A stretch of 64,000 bases of DNA from the NCBI GenBank assembly GCA_024704765.1, contig JAKMXF010000321.1, positions 1-64,000 on the forward strand, in the 5' to 3' direction. The stretch's first letter is position 1. Each line of letters opens with the position of its first letter. Position numbers and translations under genes: made by a program. The notes beneath the pieces were generated by a model, which was given only the letters and a program-made list of their open reading frames with translations, was not told the DNA's origin and made no database searches. Source of the stretch: Oopsacas minuta. Taxonomy: Eukaryota > Porifera > Hexactinellida > Lyssacinosida > Leucopsacidae. Of the stretch, positions 34,990 to 48,275 are shown in pieces.

Positions 34990-37900
34990 TCACAGAGAGG
35001 AGAGGTAGGGGGCAGTAGGGGTAGGAGGATCCTCACTTAGTTCTCTCAAATAGGAACTAATTATAAAGTGAACCGATATGTATTGTTCCTATAGAATATA
35101 ACATTATAAAACATAGTTACGGCTGTTGATTAACAGGTGTGAAAATATCTACAAATTATTTGCTAATCTAATTAGTCTTAGTATAATTCAATAGACTGCA
35201 ATCTCATTGGTCATTTAAAACGTGCAAAAGGTGTGAAAAATATAAACACTAAAATTCTTGATCCCAGGTGATCATCTACACCCCTGTACCAATCCTAGAG
35301 GTCACAGAAAGTTCCAAACGGACACACTGACTTTACAAATAATAATTTCCCAAAAATGAAATATGATTAACCATTACTAATTATAGTTCCATATGTAAAT
35401 GCAATATTTAGAGTTGAGAGGTGTTAATATATGAATAATCATTCATATCTCATAAATAATAATATCTCTGCGGACAATTTATTCCAAAGGTCATATTAGT
35501 GGTTTCGTAATATAATTACAAATTGTATGAGACATAAATATGAGATAACACTTCCATAAAAGTACACATTCCTGGATGATTAATCGTAACTAAGTAATTA
35601 ATTGATATTATTCACGTTTCGTAATCTAAGATGAATTCCAATTTATTAGCGTCAAAATTGAATAATTAATTGTGTTTGGTTGTGTGTAGGATTTGGAATT
35701 TATAGAATGGAAACCGTCACAGATATTACAGATTATATTTCTAATATTTTAAGCAACCAAACTGTTAGGTAATATAATTATGAATGTATGACTATTCTCC
35801 TAATAATTGTATTCTGTATGATGTATGTATCAGACACAGAACCAATCAAGTTACAGTTTCAAATAGGTGTTAACATTATTATTAACCACTTTAACCAATA
35901 GAATATCAGTCTATACATACTGGATACCTAAAATCTGATAGGTCGACACATTTTATCACCTATCTCAGGGAGTTTTAGGGAAATCGCTTTGATATTTACA
36001 GACATTCTTAGTTAATCATATTCTACACACATGCCAAATTTGGAGTTCATATCTCTTACCATTAATAATTTACATCTTCTTAGTTACCATTATGGGTATT
36101 AACTATGTGACAACTCACCAATGAATTTATCATATACTGCCTGTTGTACCGGATCCTCTTAGCCACTTGAAATATATCCACATTATTTTCACACTTAATC
36201 TGACGAATAGAAATCAGGGCTGTGATTAGCACCCCTGTAGCACCAGATCCATCCTTACAGTGTATTATAATTGGTCTTATTGGTTTCTGTTCTTGACACT
36301 TTTCAATCAGCTGTGCTACTTGTAATAACCGTTGCATACAGTCAATTGTTGTACCAAATTCACCCGCCTTAGTCCAATCCAGAAGTGTCACAAGTGTGAA
36401 CTCGTGTGCCTCTGCAAATGCCACATTAACAAGTTTCAAACGGTTGATGAGAGGGTGGATAAATGTGTTCTCGTTCATGAGGGTGTACCCACTGAACTCA
36501 TGCTGGGTCATGGGATCGGGCCAGTATTTGATCCTCCCTTCGTCATATTTCATGTCCTCAAATTCCAAATAACTCGCTAGTAACACAACAACAGGTGATT
36601 TTGTTTGGTAAATAAGTTGCATCAAATCCCTCACAGAGTCTGATACAGGCAATTGTGTCGCGATAAAAGTGGCATAGCTATCATACCCATCGACATAACT
36701 AGCGTTAATGTAATCACTGCCATCCCAGTAGGGGGCAGTAAGAACCACACGGCAGTCATCATAAGGTAGAACAGAGGTGTCAGGGTTAATCACATCCACT
36801 TCAAAAGCCCGCTCGATCGTCCGTGTGAACGATTTTTCTGTCTGATAATCTAACTCATGGAATTGTGTCGTAAACACAGGACTGTGAGTCAGCATTCGTG
36901 ACTGGTAGAATCCATGGAAGTTATTCATGTGTATACTCGTGTCTCCGTGGATTAGTTCTAATACCGTAAGATATATGAACCTATACTGGAGCCAAGATTG
37001 TACCATCTGTGTACGATACTCCCTCATTTCATTCACAACCTTAAATATGCTCAGATTCCTGCCAGCAGCAATTGGTCCTAGCATGTTATAGAGAGCTATA
37101 AATGTCCCACTCCGACCAACACCTGCTGAGCAGTGGACACATATTGTAGAGGTGTCAGTTCCAGTTTCTAGCTTTACTTTGCGAATGAATAGGATCAGAT
37201 CCTGGGGGAACCTGGGAGCACCGAAATCTGGCCAACCAATAAACTGGAACTGTTTAACAAGGTGTTTGTCCCCGTCCTCATTACGCACCATGAGCTCCCT
37301 TGTCACCCACATCTTCTCCGTTACGAGGTTAACCAGGGTAACAAAAAACTGTCCTCTGTGCTCCCCATCTCCTACTTTATCGGGCCAGTATTTTTCACAC
37401 TTTTTCTTGTTTCCTTCCAACAGTCTAGTCAACATGACCAAATGCTTTACTTGGTTCTCCCATAACATCTCCCAGAAATCATTCACCGTATTTTCTTTCG
37501 GTCCCTGAGAAGAAATGAAATTCTGTGACGTAAGGATTCCTGGTATGTGTGACGCGTTTATGTACCCTGTTCCTGGTTCCCTGGGGTCTACTTTAAGCGC
37601 CACACGGGACCTGTCGTAGGGCAGAATGTTCCTGTACCTGTTCTTACCCTCAGCAGCTGGACTGACTGCAATATCGGCTGGATATCTCATCTCTATTCCT
37701 CCGAGGGAGTTATACTCCTGGATCAGCTGATCCTCTTCCTTCTCCCATAACTCATTAACACGATCCTTGAATTCACTCTGTACAATATCAAGGGAGAATA
37801 TGACCTCACTCTCGCATATGAAAGGGGGCATGGGGTCTATTAACATCTCTTCAGAGGGCAATTTTTCTAAGCTACTGGTACCATTCTCTGTGTATAACTC

Positions 37901-39080
37901 GTTATCCAGTTTCTGTAATTGAGACATCTTCCCTCGCTTGGAGCAGAGAAAACAACAACAAACAAACAAAAATATAATTCCTAACAAACAGCATAGTACT
38001 GCTATCAAACCTAGAGCTGCAGGTAGTGCTATTATATGAAGAGGTAATTGACTTGTCGTTATTGGTATTTTTGTTTGTCCTGAGGAGGTAGAGGTGCTGG
38101 TTAGATCTGCTGTTAATCCTGTCTGAGGTTCAGTTGTTGTTTTGGATTCTGTAGTTATTGTAGTTGTTGTTGTAGTAGTTGTTGTTGTTGTTGCAATAGT
38201 TGGAGTAGTATTTGGAGTAGTCTTAGTAGTAGTAGTTCTATCAGTTGTAGTAGGGTCAGTAATTGTTGTTGTTGTAGGAGTTGTAACTGTTGTTGTTGTT
38301 ATTATTTCAGGTGTTGTTGTAACTGATGTTGTTGTTGTTGTTGTTGGTGTTTCTGCTGTTGTAGTAGGATCAGTAATTGTTCTTGTTGTAGGAGTTGTAA
38401 CTGTTGTTGTTGTTATTATTTCAGGTGTTGTTGTTCCTGTTGTTGGTGTTGTTGTTGTTTCTGCTGTTGTAGTAGGGTCAGCAATTGTTCTTGTTGTATT
38501 AGTTGGTTCTGTAGCATCTACCATAGTGGAACTAGAACTCTGTATAGTTCCAGATGTAGTTGACGTCACACTAGGAATACTAGTCACTCCTTGAGTAGTG
38601 CTGCTAACTGGAACCATAAGTGTTAAACTAACTTCAAAGAGTATTTCCCCGCCAATTATTCTTCTACACGTATACACATTGTTATCATGTTGTGACGTCA
38701 CAGTAGGTATAATGACAGAAGGATATGATTGTGCAACACCACCAGATATCAACTCCCCTGTATCAGCACTACAGGTTATCACTAAGTTATTTGTATTCTC
38801 TACCACCTCCAGTACCTGGTTAGTAGTGTAGTTAATTGGAATGTTGTCTAAAATAACTTCTATGTGTCCTCCCTCTATAAATATTATACCATAACAACCG
38901 TTACGTACCCTAAGAATGTATTACTTACCTTTAACCTCAATATCTGTAGTTCCTAAATATGTATTCTGGTTATAGCATGTGAATTTCTTTATTCCTATTG
39001 TCTTAGTGTTTGTGTAAACAGAGTATACATTAGAGGATTTGTGTGTCTCATTAGTGGAATGTCTCTCCAGTATATATCTG

Positions 39081-39125
<45 letters not shown>

Positions 39126-39467
39126 GTTGTTGTTGTTGTTTACATCTATACAATTGTATTCTCTGTTTACAGGGTCTATATCTAGTATGTATTCGAAATT
39201 CTGAGGTGCTACTGAAGGAAACTCCACATCTATTGTGTCTATAGATACATATTGTAAACAATTTTATTGCGAACAAGTAAACAAAAATATAAATTTACAA
39301 TCTGTGCCGACAGCTACATCAATTTAATTGAAGGCAGTATAAAGCGTTAATTACGTTTAGTGCCTCCAAGTAATAGTGCCAGTTAAAAAGTAACAAAACT
39401 AACCTGTATAACACCTTTGCAGAACAACAAACACGACAATAACAAACAAACAAATTCTTAAATCCAT
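34990..39467 (-). CDS. Receptor protein tyrosine phosphatase 1 of the cluster (active D1)
   Basis: Exons: 39467-39414 (signal peptide MDLRICLFVIVVFVVLQ), 39238-39144, 39064-38939, 38874-36119 and 35088-34990. The ectodomain has two Ig-like domains and a ~190-residue Thr-rich mucin stalk. A transmembrane segment and a Cys-rich juxtamembrane stretch follow. D1 has KNRYRNILPYD, WPDFGAP and VHCSAGVGRSGTF, all needed for catalysis. D2 keeps YINASYVDGY but its loop is HCKDGSGATG, with the catalytic Arg replaced by Ala, and it lacks WPD; it should be inactive. The last exon, separated by a ~1-kb intron, starts EQYISVHFIISSYL and ends APYLSSL. A CAA microsatellite lies in the intron 39065-39143. Likely dephosphorylates Tyr substrates at the plasma membrane; the ligand is unknown. 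Confidence 0.86.
39075..39140. repeat. GTT/CAA microsatellite, intronic
   Basis: About 20 GTT units on the plus strand, interrupted once by gtgttg, lie between exons 2 and 3 of PTP1. On the sense strand this is a CAA run just 5' of the acceptor. Reading through it would hit a stop, which supports splicing it out. Confidence 0.85.
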
Positions 39468-39612
39468 TGCTAGCTAAAATTCATGTGCTAAAATTAAGTT
39501 AACTCAAATCTATTTATATTGAAAGTTATGGGCGCCACAAAAGCCTACAAACAATAAATCAATGAATAAGACAATAAAATTAGTTCAAAAAGCTGCCACC
39601 AATATTTCTGAA

Positions 39613-42278
39613 TCATTGTCTACAGACACTGAGGTTTTCGTAGGTGTTTGGCGCCAAATGCTGGTGTATCACAGAGTGTACTGAATTGTATTGAATCTAG
39701 AGAGAAGAGATTATGAGTATTATTCCATTGATTAACCAAATCACCGTCTGCTCAGAAATATGTAATCAATATCTAACAGATGGAGAATTTGTTGTTTTAG
39801 CTGTTTTCATATATCAAGAATTATCCCAATATTTGTGTATAATCACTCTTAACCGCAAAGTTGTCAATTTCAATTGGACAACTTCAAAAGTGCTGTAAGC
39901 CACAATTAATTAAAACACCTCAAAGCATTGAAGAGACACAATTATTCTCCTACAAATGCAATTTTACCATTTGCAATCTCTAGTACAGCTCCTAGAGGGA
40001 GATTCCCTTCTTTCCATCCGTCCGCAGATATATAGTTTACAATTTACATGAAGCAGGAGCATGTGTGTAATTGTTCGGACGATTGTATGTAATACGTATT
40101 AGCATTAAATACAACTCACCAGGCTATGTACCATCCTTGGTCTGCAATACCTCAGAGCCTTAACAATCTGGAATATATCCACATGTTTCTCTACAGTAAT
40201 CTGTGACATAGCATTATACACAGACAGCAGGACACCTGTCTTGCCTGCTCCATCCTCACAATGCACTATTATAGGTTTTCTAGGGAAATTAGCCTTTACA
40301 CTAATCATCTCGTGGACAATTCCTAGCACGCTTGTTTGGTCGATGGCTGCCCCAGCTATGTCCCAATGTAGAGAGAATATCAGATGGAATCTGTGTTGTG
40401 TATTCTCGATAGTGTCAATGAGCAGGAATTCCATTATTTCTTCCTGTTTCTGTGACAAATTCTTTAAGACAAAACCCTCAAATTCGTGTTGTGTCGTGGG
40501 CTCAGGCCAATAGATAATCCTTCCATGTTCGTAACCCATTCCAGCATATTCCTCTGGAGAAGTGAGGGCAATAACCAGTGGACATTCTGTCTGGAAGATC
40601 AGCTGTACGATATGTATTGCTGTATACGCGTTAGGATGTTGTGTGGCTATTATATCTTGGAAGCCCTGGAAGCCGTCTACATAACTCGCATTTATGTACC
40701 CTCCAAGTCCCCAAACAGAGGTCGATAGGATGGGTCTATAGTCGTCATAGGGTAGGACAGACATTTCAGGGTTCAGTGAAGCGTTTCTTGGAGAGAGGGC
40801 CTCTGAGAATGGGCGTGAGAAAGACTTCTCCGCGAAATAATCAATCTCCTCTAGTTGCATCCTAAGGACACTGGGCTTAGCTTCCAGACACGTTTTATAT
40901 ACATATGAATAATTAACACCTTGTATAAATGTGTCTCCGTGTATCAGCTCTAGACAGGCTAGATATATGAATTTATACTGAGTGAAGGTCTGTACCATAT
41001 GCGGTCTGTGTTCCCTCATCTCGTTAACAATGTTAAATATGGAAAATGGCTCACTTTTCTTGATCTCTTCTATCAGATTGTACAGGGCAATAAATGTACC
41101 CGTCCTCCCAACACCCGCACTACAATGGGTACAAATTGGGCTGTTGTCTATGATCCTGTCACTCCTGACCCTGACTATAAAGTTTAAGAGTCCCGTAGGG
41201 TACCTCGGAGCCTCATGATCTGGCCAACCTGAAAAATGAAAATGTTTCATTTTAATAATCGTCCTGAAATCCCTCTTGTTCTTAATTTCCAGCAGTCGTA
41301 CAGTTTGATCGTAATCGGATTGTACCTCAAGCAGGGTAACAAGTATGTCCCCAACACCTATTGTATCCCCTACCCTCTCAGGGAGATAGGACTCACATTT
41401 CTTCTTGTTCCCTTCCATAATTTTAGTTAACATGACAACATTTGAGATCTTCTTCTGCCATAACATTTCCCAGAACTCTAGCATCGTCTCCTTTTTTGGC
41501 GCCTGACTCGCTATAAACATTTCCTGTACAAGTAGACCTGGTATGTAGGAGGCATTAACATAATCAGACCCCTCTACCCTCTGTGCCAAATGGACCCTTG
41601 ATTTGTCATACGGGTATATATTCTTGTACCTATTCTTTCCATCTGATATATGCTCTCTGGCTGCCTCTGTCGGGTATCTTAGCTCGCTCTGTCCTAGACT
41701 TGTATACTCAGAGGTTAGTAGCATACAGTCGTTATTCCATAAGATATCCAGTTTATTCTTAAATTCCTCTTGAGCTATTGAATGAGATGTGTCCTCTACA
41801 TATTGTGTCGGTAGTGGCTCGTAATAGGCGCCAGTAACAGCGTGGAACTGTTTAGGAGAGGTGTTAATCTCCCTCAACATGGACCCGTTCCTATTCTCCA
41901 CTTCATCATCCTGTTTATGGTATTTCTTTTGTTTAAAGCCGCTATAATATTTCCATAAACAGATAGCTATAACACCAGCTGTTATTGCTGTTATTATTAT
42001 TATTGTTATTAAGAGTATTATCCCTATTATAACACCTGACATATCAGCTGATGGATGGGGTATCGTTGTGGGAGATATGTCTGTTGCGTTTGCTGTTATT
42101 ATTGTTGTTTCATATAATGCTGGTGTAGTCATTGGTGAAGTGATATATGTAGAGGTTGTATGATTAGTTGTTGTAAGTGTAATACTGGGTGAAGTTACAG
42201 GAGGTGTTGATACTGTTGTTGTTATTGCAATAATTGGAGTTGTTTGTGTTGTTGTTGTTGTTGCATTTGTTGTTGCAT

Positions 42279-42316
<38 letters not shown>

Positions 42317-43871
42317 GGCGTTGTTGTTGTTGTTTGTGTTGTTTGTGTTGTCGGTGGTGGTGTTTGTGTTGTTGTTTGTGTTGTTTGTGTTGTTTGTGTT
42401 GTTGTTTGTGTTGTAGTACTAGACTGAGTAGTTGTGGTTGTTGTAACAGCAACTAAAGATAAAGCAAACATGAACATCTGTGTATCCGTATACGAATTCT
42501 CGCTATAACTACAAGCTCTAACTTGTCATTAGTACTCAGCTGATTATTATTACTTATAGTGCTATACTTTGTAATTTGATTACGCAACACTTCCCCGATC
42601 AATAATGATAAGATAGTACAATGGATCCTCTCTAATTGTCCGCTTCGAACCCCATTGCCCATTGGTGGAGAATTAGAGAGGACACACTGTATATAATAAA
42701 GAGAATGAGTAAGAATCTGAGTGAAACAGGTCACGATACTATATAGTACAAGAGTACACAGTGTAGTCTCCCAAAACGGTCAACAGCTTTACGAAGGACA
42801 AGCTCGTGGAACGAAATAAGTTAATAATAAACAGTCAATCTCTGAGAAGCAGACATCTCACCTACAAAGGAGAATATCTAATCTCCAATCTGTCTGTTAT
42901 TGGGAGACTCCACTGTACTTATATGAGTTATATCATACTATACTTACCCCCGGGTACAATATCTAGTGTGATTATAACAATGGATGTTCAAACACGCCTC
43001 TAGTACATTTAAATTTATAAGGTCCACTTCCTGTAGTGTTCGTCAGTGTAAATGTTGTGCTAGGATTAGTAGTTGGTCCTATTATACCACCAGTTGAAGT
43101 ATATATGATCCCTGTGCTAACTTCACACGTAATACTAACATCAGTATTAACAGGAATAGATATTGTATAATAATCATCAGAGGATAACGAGTATAGAGAA
43201 GTAGATCCAGAATACTCTACTGTGAAGTTAGCTATATCTGTATACAAATAATTAAAGTCAATGTTATCATATTTGTAACTACAATGTGTGTGCTCTCCTG
43301 AATATCACTTTCTTACCTTTCAGTGTAAGGACCATGTCTCCCATACTGTTTCCACCAGAGTAACACCCAATACTATAAGTACCAATACCCTTAACAACCC
43401 CATAAACTCATATGCATTAATTTGATTAGTATATTCCACATTGTTATATCTCCAGATTAATCCATCAGCTGATCCTCCATTTAAACACCTGTACTCCAGC
43501 TGTTGACTGTCTATATCAGCTGTGTATGTGAATGAAGTATTTGCTGATTGTATGTCAACATCAATAACAGGTTCTGTAAACAAAGATGTAAACAAACATT
43601 GACAAAAAGCCTCCAGAATGAAACTCAAATTTTAGGCAACAAAACTGATATTACAGACTTCTCAGTTTTGTGATAAAAATATTTTATCTTCTTTCGACTT
43701 TCATTTCAAATTGTCCAAAATCTCACCGATTTTCGAATAGATTCGTGCGCCAATTGGCTCTGAACCCGGACAAGACAAGTTACAAACAAAACATAAACAA
43801 CAACATATCTCACCTGCAAAACAAACTTGTATCGTAAACAAAATAGTAAACAAACAAGAAAACAATCTCAT
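39613..43871 (-). CDS. Receptor protein tyrosine phosphatase 2 of the cluster (active D1, disrupted ectodomain)
   Basis: Exons: 43871-43814 (signal MRLFSCLFTILFTIQVCFA), 43573-43317, 43237-42948, 42452-40120 and 39696-39613. Two Ig-like domains precede a Thr-rich stalk of (ACA)n-coded threonines. A transmembrane segment is followed by KNRYKNIYPYD. D1 has WPDHEAP and THCSAGVGRTGTF, so it looks active. The D2 loop is HCEDGAGKTG (Arg to Lys). The last exon is 27 codons, IQYNSVHSVIHQHL, ending in TYENLSV, a possible SH2 site. Exons 2 and 3 each need one extra base to read through their Ig folds (near 43398-43401 and 42986-42990). The gene is either damaged or affected by sequencing indels. Start and last exon are called from splice signals and the shared cluster architecture. 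Confidence 0.8.
42236..42440. repeat. CAA-type repeat tract coding the Thr-rich stalk of PTP2
   Basis: Long GTT/GTTT runs on the plus strand, read on the sense strand as ACA and ACT threonine codons with scattered Gln and Asn. Unlike the intronic tracts, this one is in frame inside the long exon. Confidence 0.85.
42619..42689. mobile_element. 71-bp TIR element with TA target duplication
   Basis: The ends CAATGGATCCTCTCTAATT and the reverse complement of the other end, CAGTGTGTCCTCTCTAATT, match at 19 of 23 positions. TA dinucleotides flank both sides (42617-42618 and 42690-42691). It resembles a minimal Tc1/mariner/pogo-type MITE, in an intron of PTP2. Confidence 0.6.
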
Positions 43872-44642
43872 TCAATCCTGAAATTATTCTGTATTTTAAA
43901 TTAGCTCTGATAAAATTTTAATACAAAAGCTATACATATATCATATATGAAGCAATTGAGAGATCCACCACAGAATTCATTTACATGTTTTCATAGACTA
44001 ATCTCTAGCTTATCTCTACACTCATTAGTTTAATAAGAAACACAGCCTATTCTTATGCCATCCCATGCCACAACGACACTATTATTATGACTATTAGGTG
44101 GTTAACTGAATATCAGTGGGCGTGTAGTGTTGCTTTGATAATTTTATTATAGACAAGATTAGAAATACAAAGTTGGTGTATTGAGGAGGTGTAAGCCCTC
44201 CCCTCTTTAATAATTAGTCTATACCATCATGAATATATCTTGTAACACCTATAGTGTCCTTATGCCCTACATGTAACCAATAATTATACAAATACTATCA
44301 ACCATGGATTATTCAGGAGTTAGTGGAGGATAAGAAATAATGAATTATTAGACAGAATAGAATGCACTAAACTCCTGTTATATCTAAGCTGAGGGGACGG
44401 CGATGATTACTCAGATATAACCAATAGAATATATGGTACTGTAACGGTTTGGGGCTATATTTATACAATTTCACACCTTGATATTACTGGAGTTGATTGT
44501 ATGTATATTTTGAAGAAAATGTTTATTTATGAATAATTTCAAAAATAGAATATTTACACAAACCATAAAATATTCAAAAGCAATAACAAAACAAATAATA
44601 TAAACAGGGAGAATAATATTAACAACAAGAGGTGTTAATTAA
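43872..44642. other. Intergenic DNA between PTP2 and PTP3
   Basis: About 770 bp of AT-rich DNA. I see no gene. It must hold the PTP2 promoter and the PTP3 3' UTR. A short TGATAAAA-rich tract and an AGGTGTTA word at about 44630 are the only notable items. Confidence 0.5.
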
Positions 44643-47600
44643 TCATATATTCATCTGACAGTATTCATTAATGAGGTGATAACAGGATAGATAATGTTCC
44701 TAAACAAATAAACAACAAATAATAGAACAAAATATAAATAATCAACAAACAAGGCGAATTCTATTCTCACATTGTTTACATGTTTACTTTGAATATAATA
44801 TTATCCCAGAACATACTTATATAGCTATTTATAAATCATATAAACAGCTGTTAAAATAGTAAATAACCTAATTATATAACTCACCAGGGTAGGTACCATG
44901 TTCCTCCTAGAGTTCCTCAGCTGTTTAACCATCTGGAACACATCAATACAGCTGTTCTCCTGCATCCCTCTTATAGTGTTATAGACTGTCAATAGTACTC
45001 CTGATTTACCGATACCGTCACTACAACAGATAATCAATTTCCTGCCAGGAGTGTTTTGTTGTTGTTTGCTGATTAGTTCCAGGAGGGTGAGGACACCAAC
45101 AACATCCGTTACCCTACCTGTCTCCTCCCAGGTTGGAGATATAAACTGTGTAAAGGAATGTTCGTCATTTTCATGGCTACTTAATACTTTCATTTTTTGT
45201 TGAATTAGGAAAGACGAATTTTGAGATTTTTCTGTTATAACTGAGAAACCATCAAAGTCTTTCCTGCCACTCTCCTCTAACCAATAATTCACACGATTAG
45301 ACATACCACTTCTCACCTTTTGGTACTCATCTTGTGTAAACAACAAAACAACAACAGGTTCCTCCAACTGGTAAACAAGTTGCAAGTAATCTTGTATAGT
45401 ATTTTCAGTAGGGAATAAAGTAGCGACTAGTTCGTAGCTGTCAATATAACTGGCGTTAATATATTCACAGGGCCAACTAGGGGAGTACAGGATCACCCTA
45501 TTGGTATCGTATGGGAGGATATCTTTAACAACATTCTTGTCTTCGTTGCTAGGGTCATGTCCAGCTGTCTGTGGGTAGCAAAACGAGTGATCTGTTTGGT
45601 AGTTCAGTTCTTGGAATTGTTCTTTGAAAATATCAGTAATATCCCCATGTGACTGTTGGTACAATTTATAGGTCTCACAGTAATCCCCGTTTGGAATAGA
45701 AGTAGTTCCGAAAATTAGTTCCAGAATGGCTAAATAAATGAATTTATATTGGTTGAAGGTCTGCACCATCTGGGGCCGGTACTCCCTCATCTCATTCACT
45801 ACACGGTATACACTAATTGGAGCCTCCAAGTTAACACCTTCAATGAGGTTGTATAGTGCAATAAATGTACCGGTCCTGCCGACACCAGCGGAACAGTGGA
45901 CCACCAGATGTGTCCTCTCCTTCTTTCGATGCTGCTTAACCTTCTGAGTGAATTCCAGCAGGTTCATGTACAGTTGTGGTACATCATGATCTGGCCATGT
46001 TACATAATGGAACTGAGTTATCATATAGTTTCGGTTGTCCTGTCCTCTTATCCCTAATTTCCTTACTATATAAGAAGGATACATGTCCTCTCTGTGTAGT
46101 GTAACTTCGATATTATTGAATGTAGAACTGGAACCAACCACTTTAGGCCAATAAGTTGTAGACTTCTCCTTACCCATCTCTACCACACGAGTCAGCATAA
46201 CTATCGTACACACCCGTTGCTCTAAGATCATCTCCCAGAAATCAGTTTCTGTATTGGTCTTAGGAGCCTGTGTAGCTATAAAGGTGTCGGATAAATGGAA
46301 CCCAGGAATTGTGGCAGCATTAATGTAATCAGATTCAACAGCTGTTTCTAGGACAACACGCGATTTGTCATATGGATAAATTTGTTTGTATTTATTCTTG
46401 TTTTTGTTGATGGGGAGCAGAGCATGGGAGCAATCGTACCTCAAATCCTGGCCCCCTAACATCCTATACTCCTTCTCCATCCTATAGTTACTGAGAAGAG
46501 AGTTCAAGTGGTTCTTGTACTTGTTAGGTGGCACAAGTATGGCATGTGGATTATCTGCGTATTTGTTGTAAGTTGATTGATACAATGTTTCACCAAAATT
46601 TTCGTATTGGTGCAATTCATTGTCCTCTAGACCGATATCGTCCCCCTTATCACTAGCCATAGGTTCCAATGAGACCTCCAACTGGTCCAACATCGTGTAC
46701 CCATCCTTGTCTACCGGGGGTGATATCAGGGGACTAGTCACAGGGGTCTCTGTTTGTGTTAACTTCTCATAACCAGGCTTTTTGGTGATAGAATGAATAA
46801 CAGCTGGTTTTGAGTTAGGAGAATCCTCGAGATTTGATAGGTTAATATATTGTTTGTTTATATCAGGTGTTATATCCTCTTCATTGTTTGTTAGCATTTG
46901 TTTACTATAACCTGTTTTGTTTACCTTCCTTCTCTTCAACACCAATATTATGATCAACAAAACAACAATGATGACTAGCACTATCAATATGAGGACACCA
47001 GCAATGAGACCAATAATCCCATAGAGAGTAGATGGCTTAGATATCAGCTGATTATGAATATAATATATCTGTGTGTTGCTATTATTAGTATTGTGTAATC
47101 TATTCATTACTTCTACTGTAATGGTGTAATGGAATGTGTATGATACATCTGTGAGATAATATTCTGTCATATTTGTAGTTATATCTTTATGATGAATAGA
47201 CTCATTCACACTATACACGGATATTATGTATATCTCATTAGCTAGCTGGGGGTAAGAGGTCTCCCAGACCAATCTAACACCTTACTAGAAGGTGCTATAG
47301 TATGTAGAATGAGTACTTCCTGAGTGTATATGTCTACAGGAATATATAGGGAGGATAGCTACAAATTCGAATGGTTAAATATAGCAGTCATTATTAGGGG
47401 GGTCAATTCTTTGACAAAATACTAGCAAGATCTACTCATGTACTCAAGGGTGCAAATTCAAAGCCAATTGGGTGAGTGCATTTAAGAATATTCCAGAATG
47501 AGAATCAGCCAATCAAATAGTAAATATAACTAACCTTCAACTCTTAAATCAGCTGTTTTAACACCTAATACTGATCCCCTATCTGTCTGTACAGAACATT

Positions 47601-48231
47601 TATGAGTTATATTTCCTTTCATCAATTCCAATGGGATACTTGCTTGGTTACCAATCTGATTCTTAAGAATGCTACCAGTACTAACATCAATCAATATAAT
47701 AGTTAGATTATCAGCAGTAGAGTCAGTAGTAATACTACAAGTAATAGTGACGTCATCATATCCTACAAACACTGTATTGTAATTTGGTGTATAGGATAGA
47801 TGTATGGATACTGAAGGATGAGGAGGTGTTATTGTTGTGGGAGAGGTTGTTATTGTTGGAGAGGTTGTTTGAGTTGTGACCGTTGATGGCATCAGTGTCG
47901 TTTGTGTTGTAGTAGCAGTTATTATTGGTAAAGAAACTAGAATGCTATGCTCTCTGTATTGAGTATTAGTTTCAGTAATATATTCCATTGTAGAACAGTA
48001 GTAATATCCTGTTCTATTAGCTGGTAGGTCTGTAGATAGATGTAACTTTAGAAACCCTCTTGACGACATCGATTCTGTCTCTTCAATTAATCTCTCCCCT
48101 AGTCCTGTATTCATTTCCCCTCTGTAAAACCAGAGAGATGACTGAGTTTTACTAGAAACACACAATATAGCTACATCTCCAGTTATTACAATAGGTTCAT
48201 CCTCTCTTAGTACTCTATATGTATCTTGTAG

Positions 48232-48275
<44 letters not shown>

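Noticed and set aside
38142-38594. Plus-strand Val-rich ORF of 150 codons
   Set aside because: It is the antisense of the PTP1 Thr-rich stalk; the valines come from reading ACA/ACT codons in reverse.
38995-39276. Minus-strand ORF with poly-Asn
   Set aside because: It reads through a CAA microsatellite in a frame that does not fit the flanking Ig-like exons; splicing out the tract joins them in phase.
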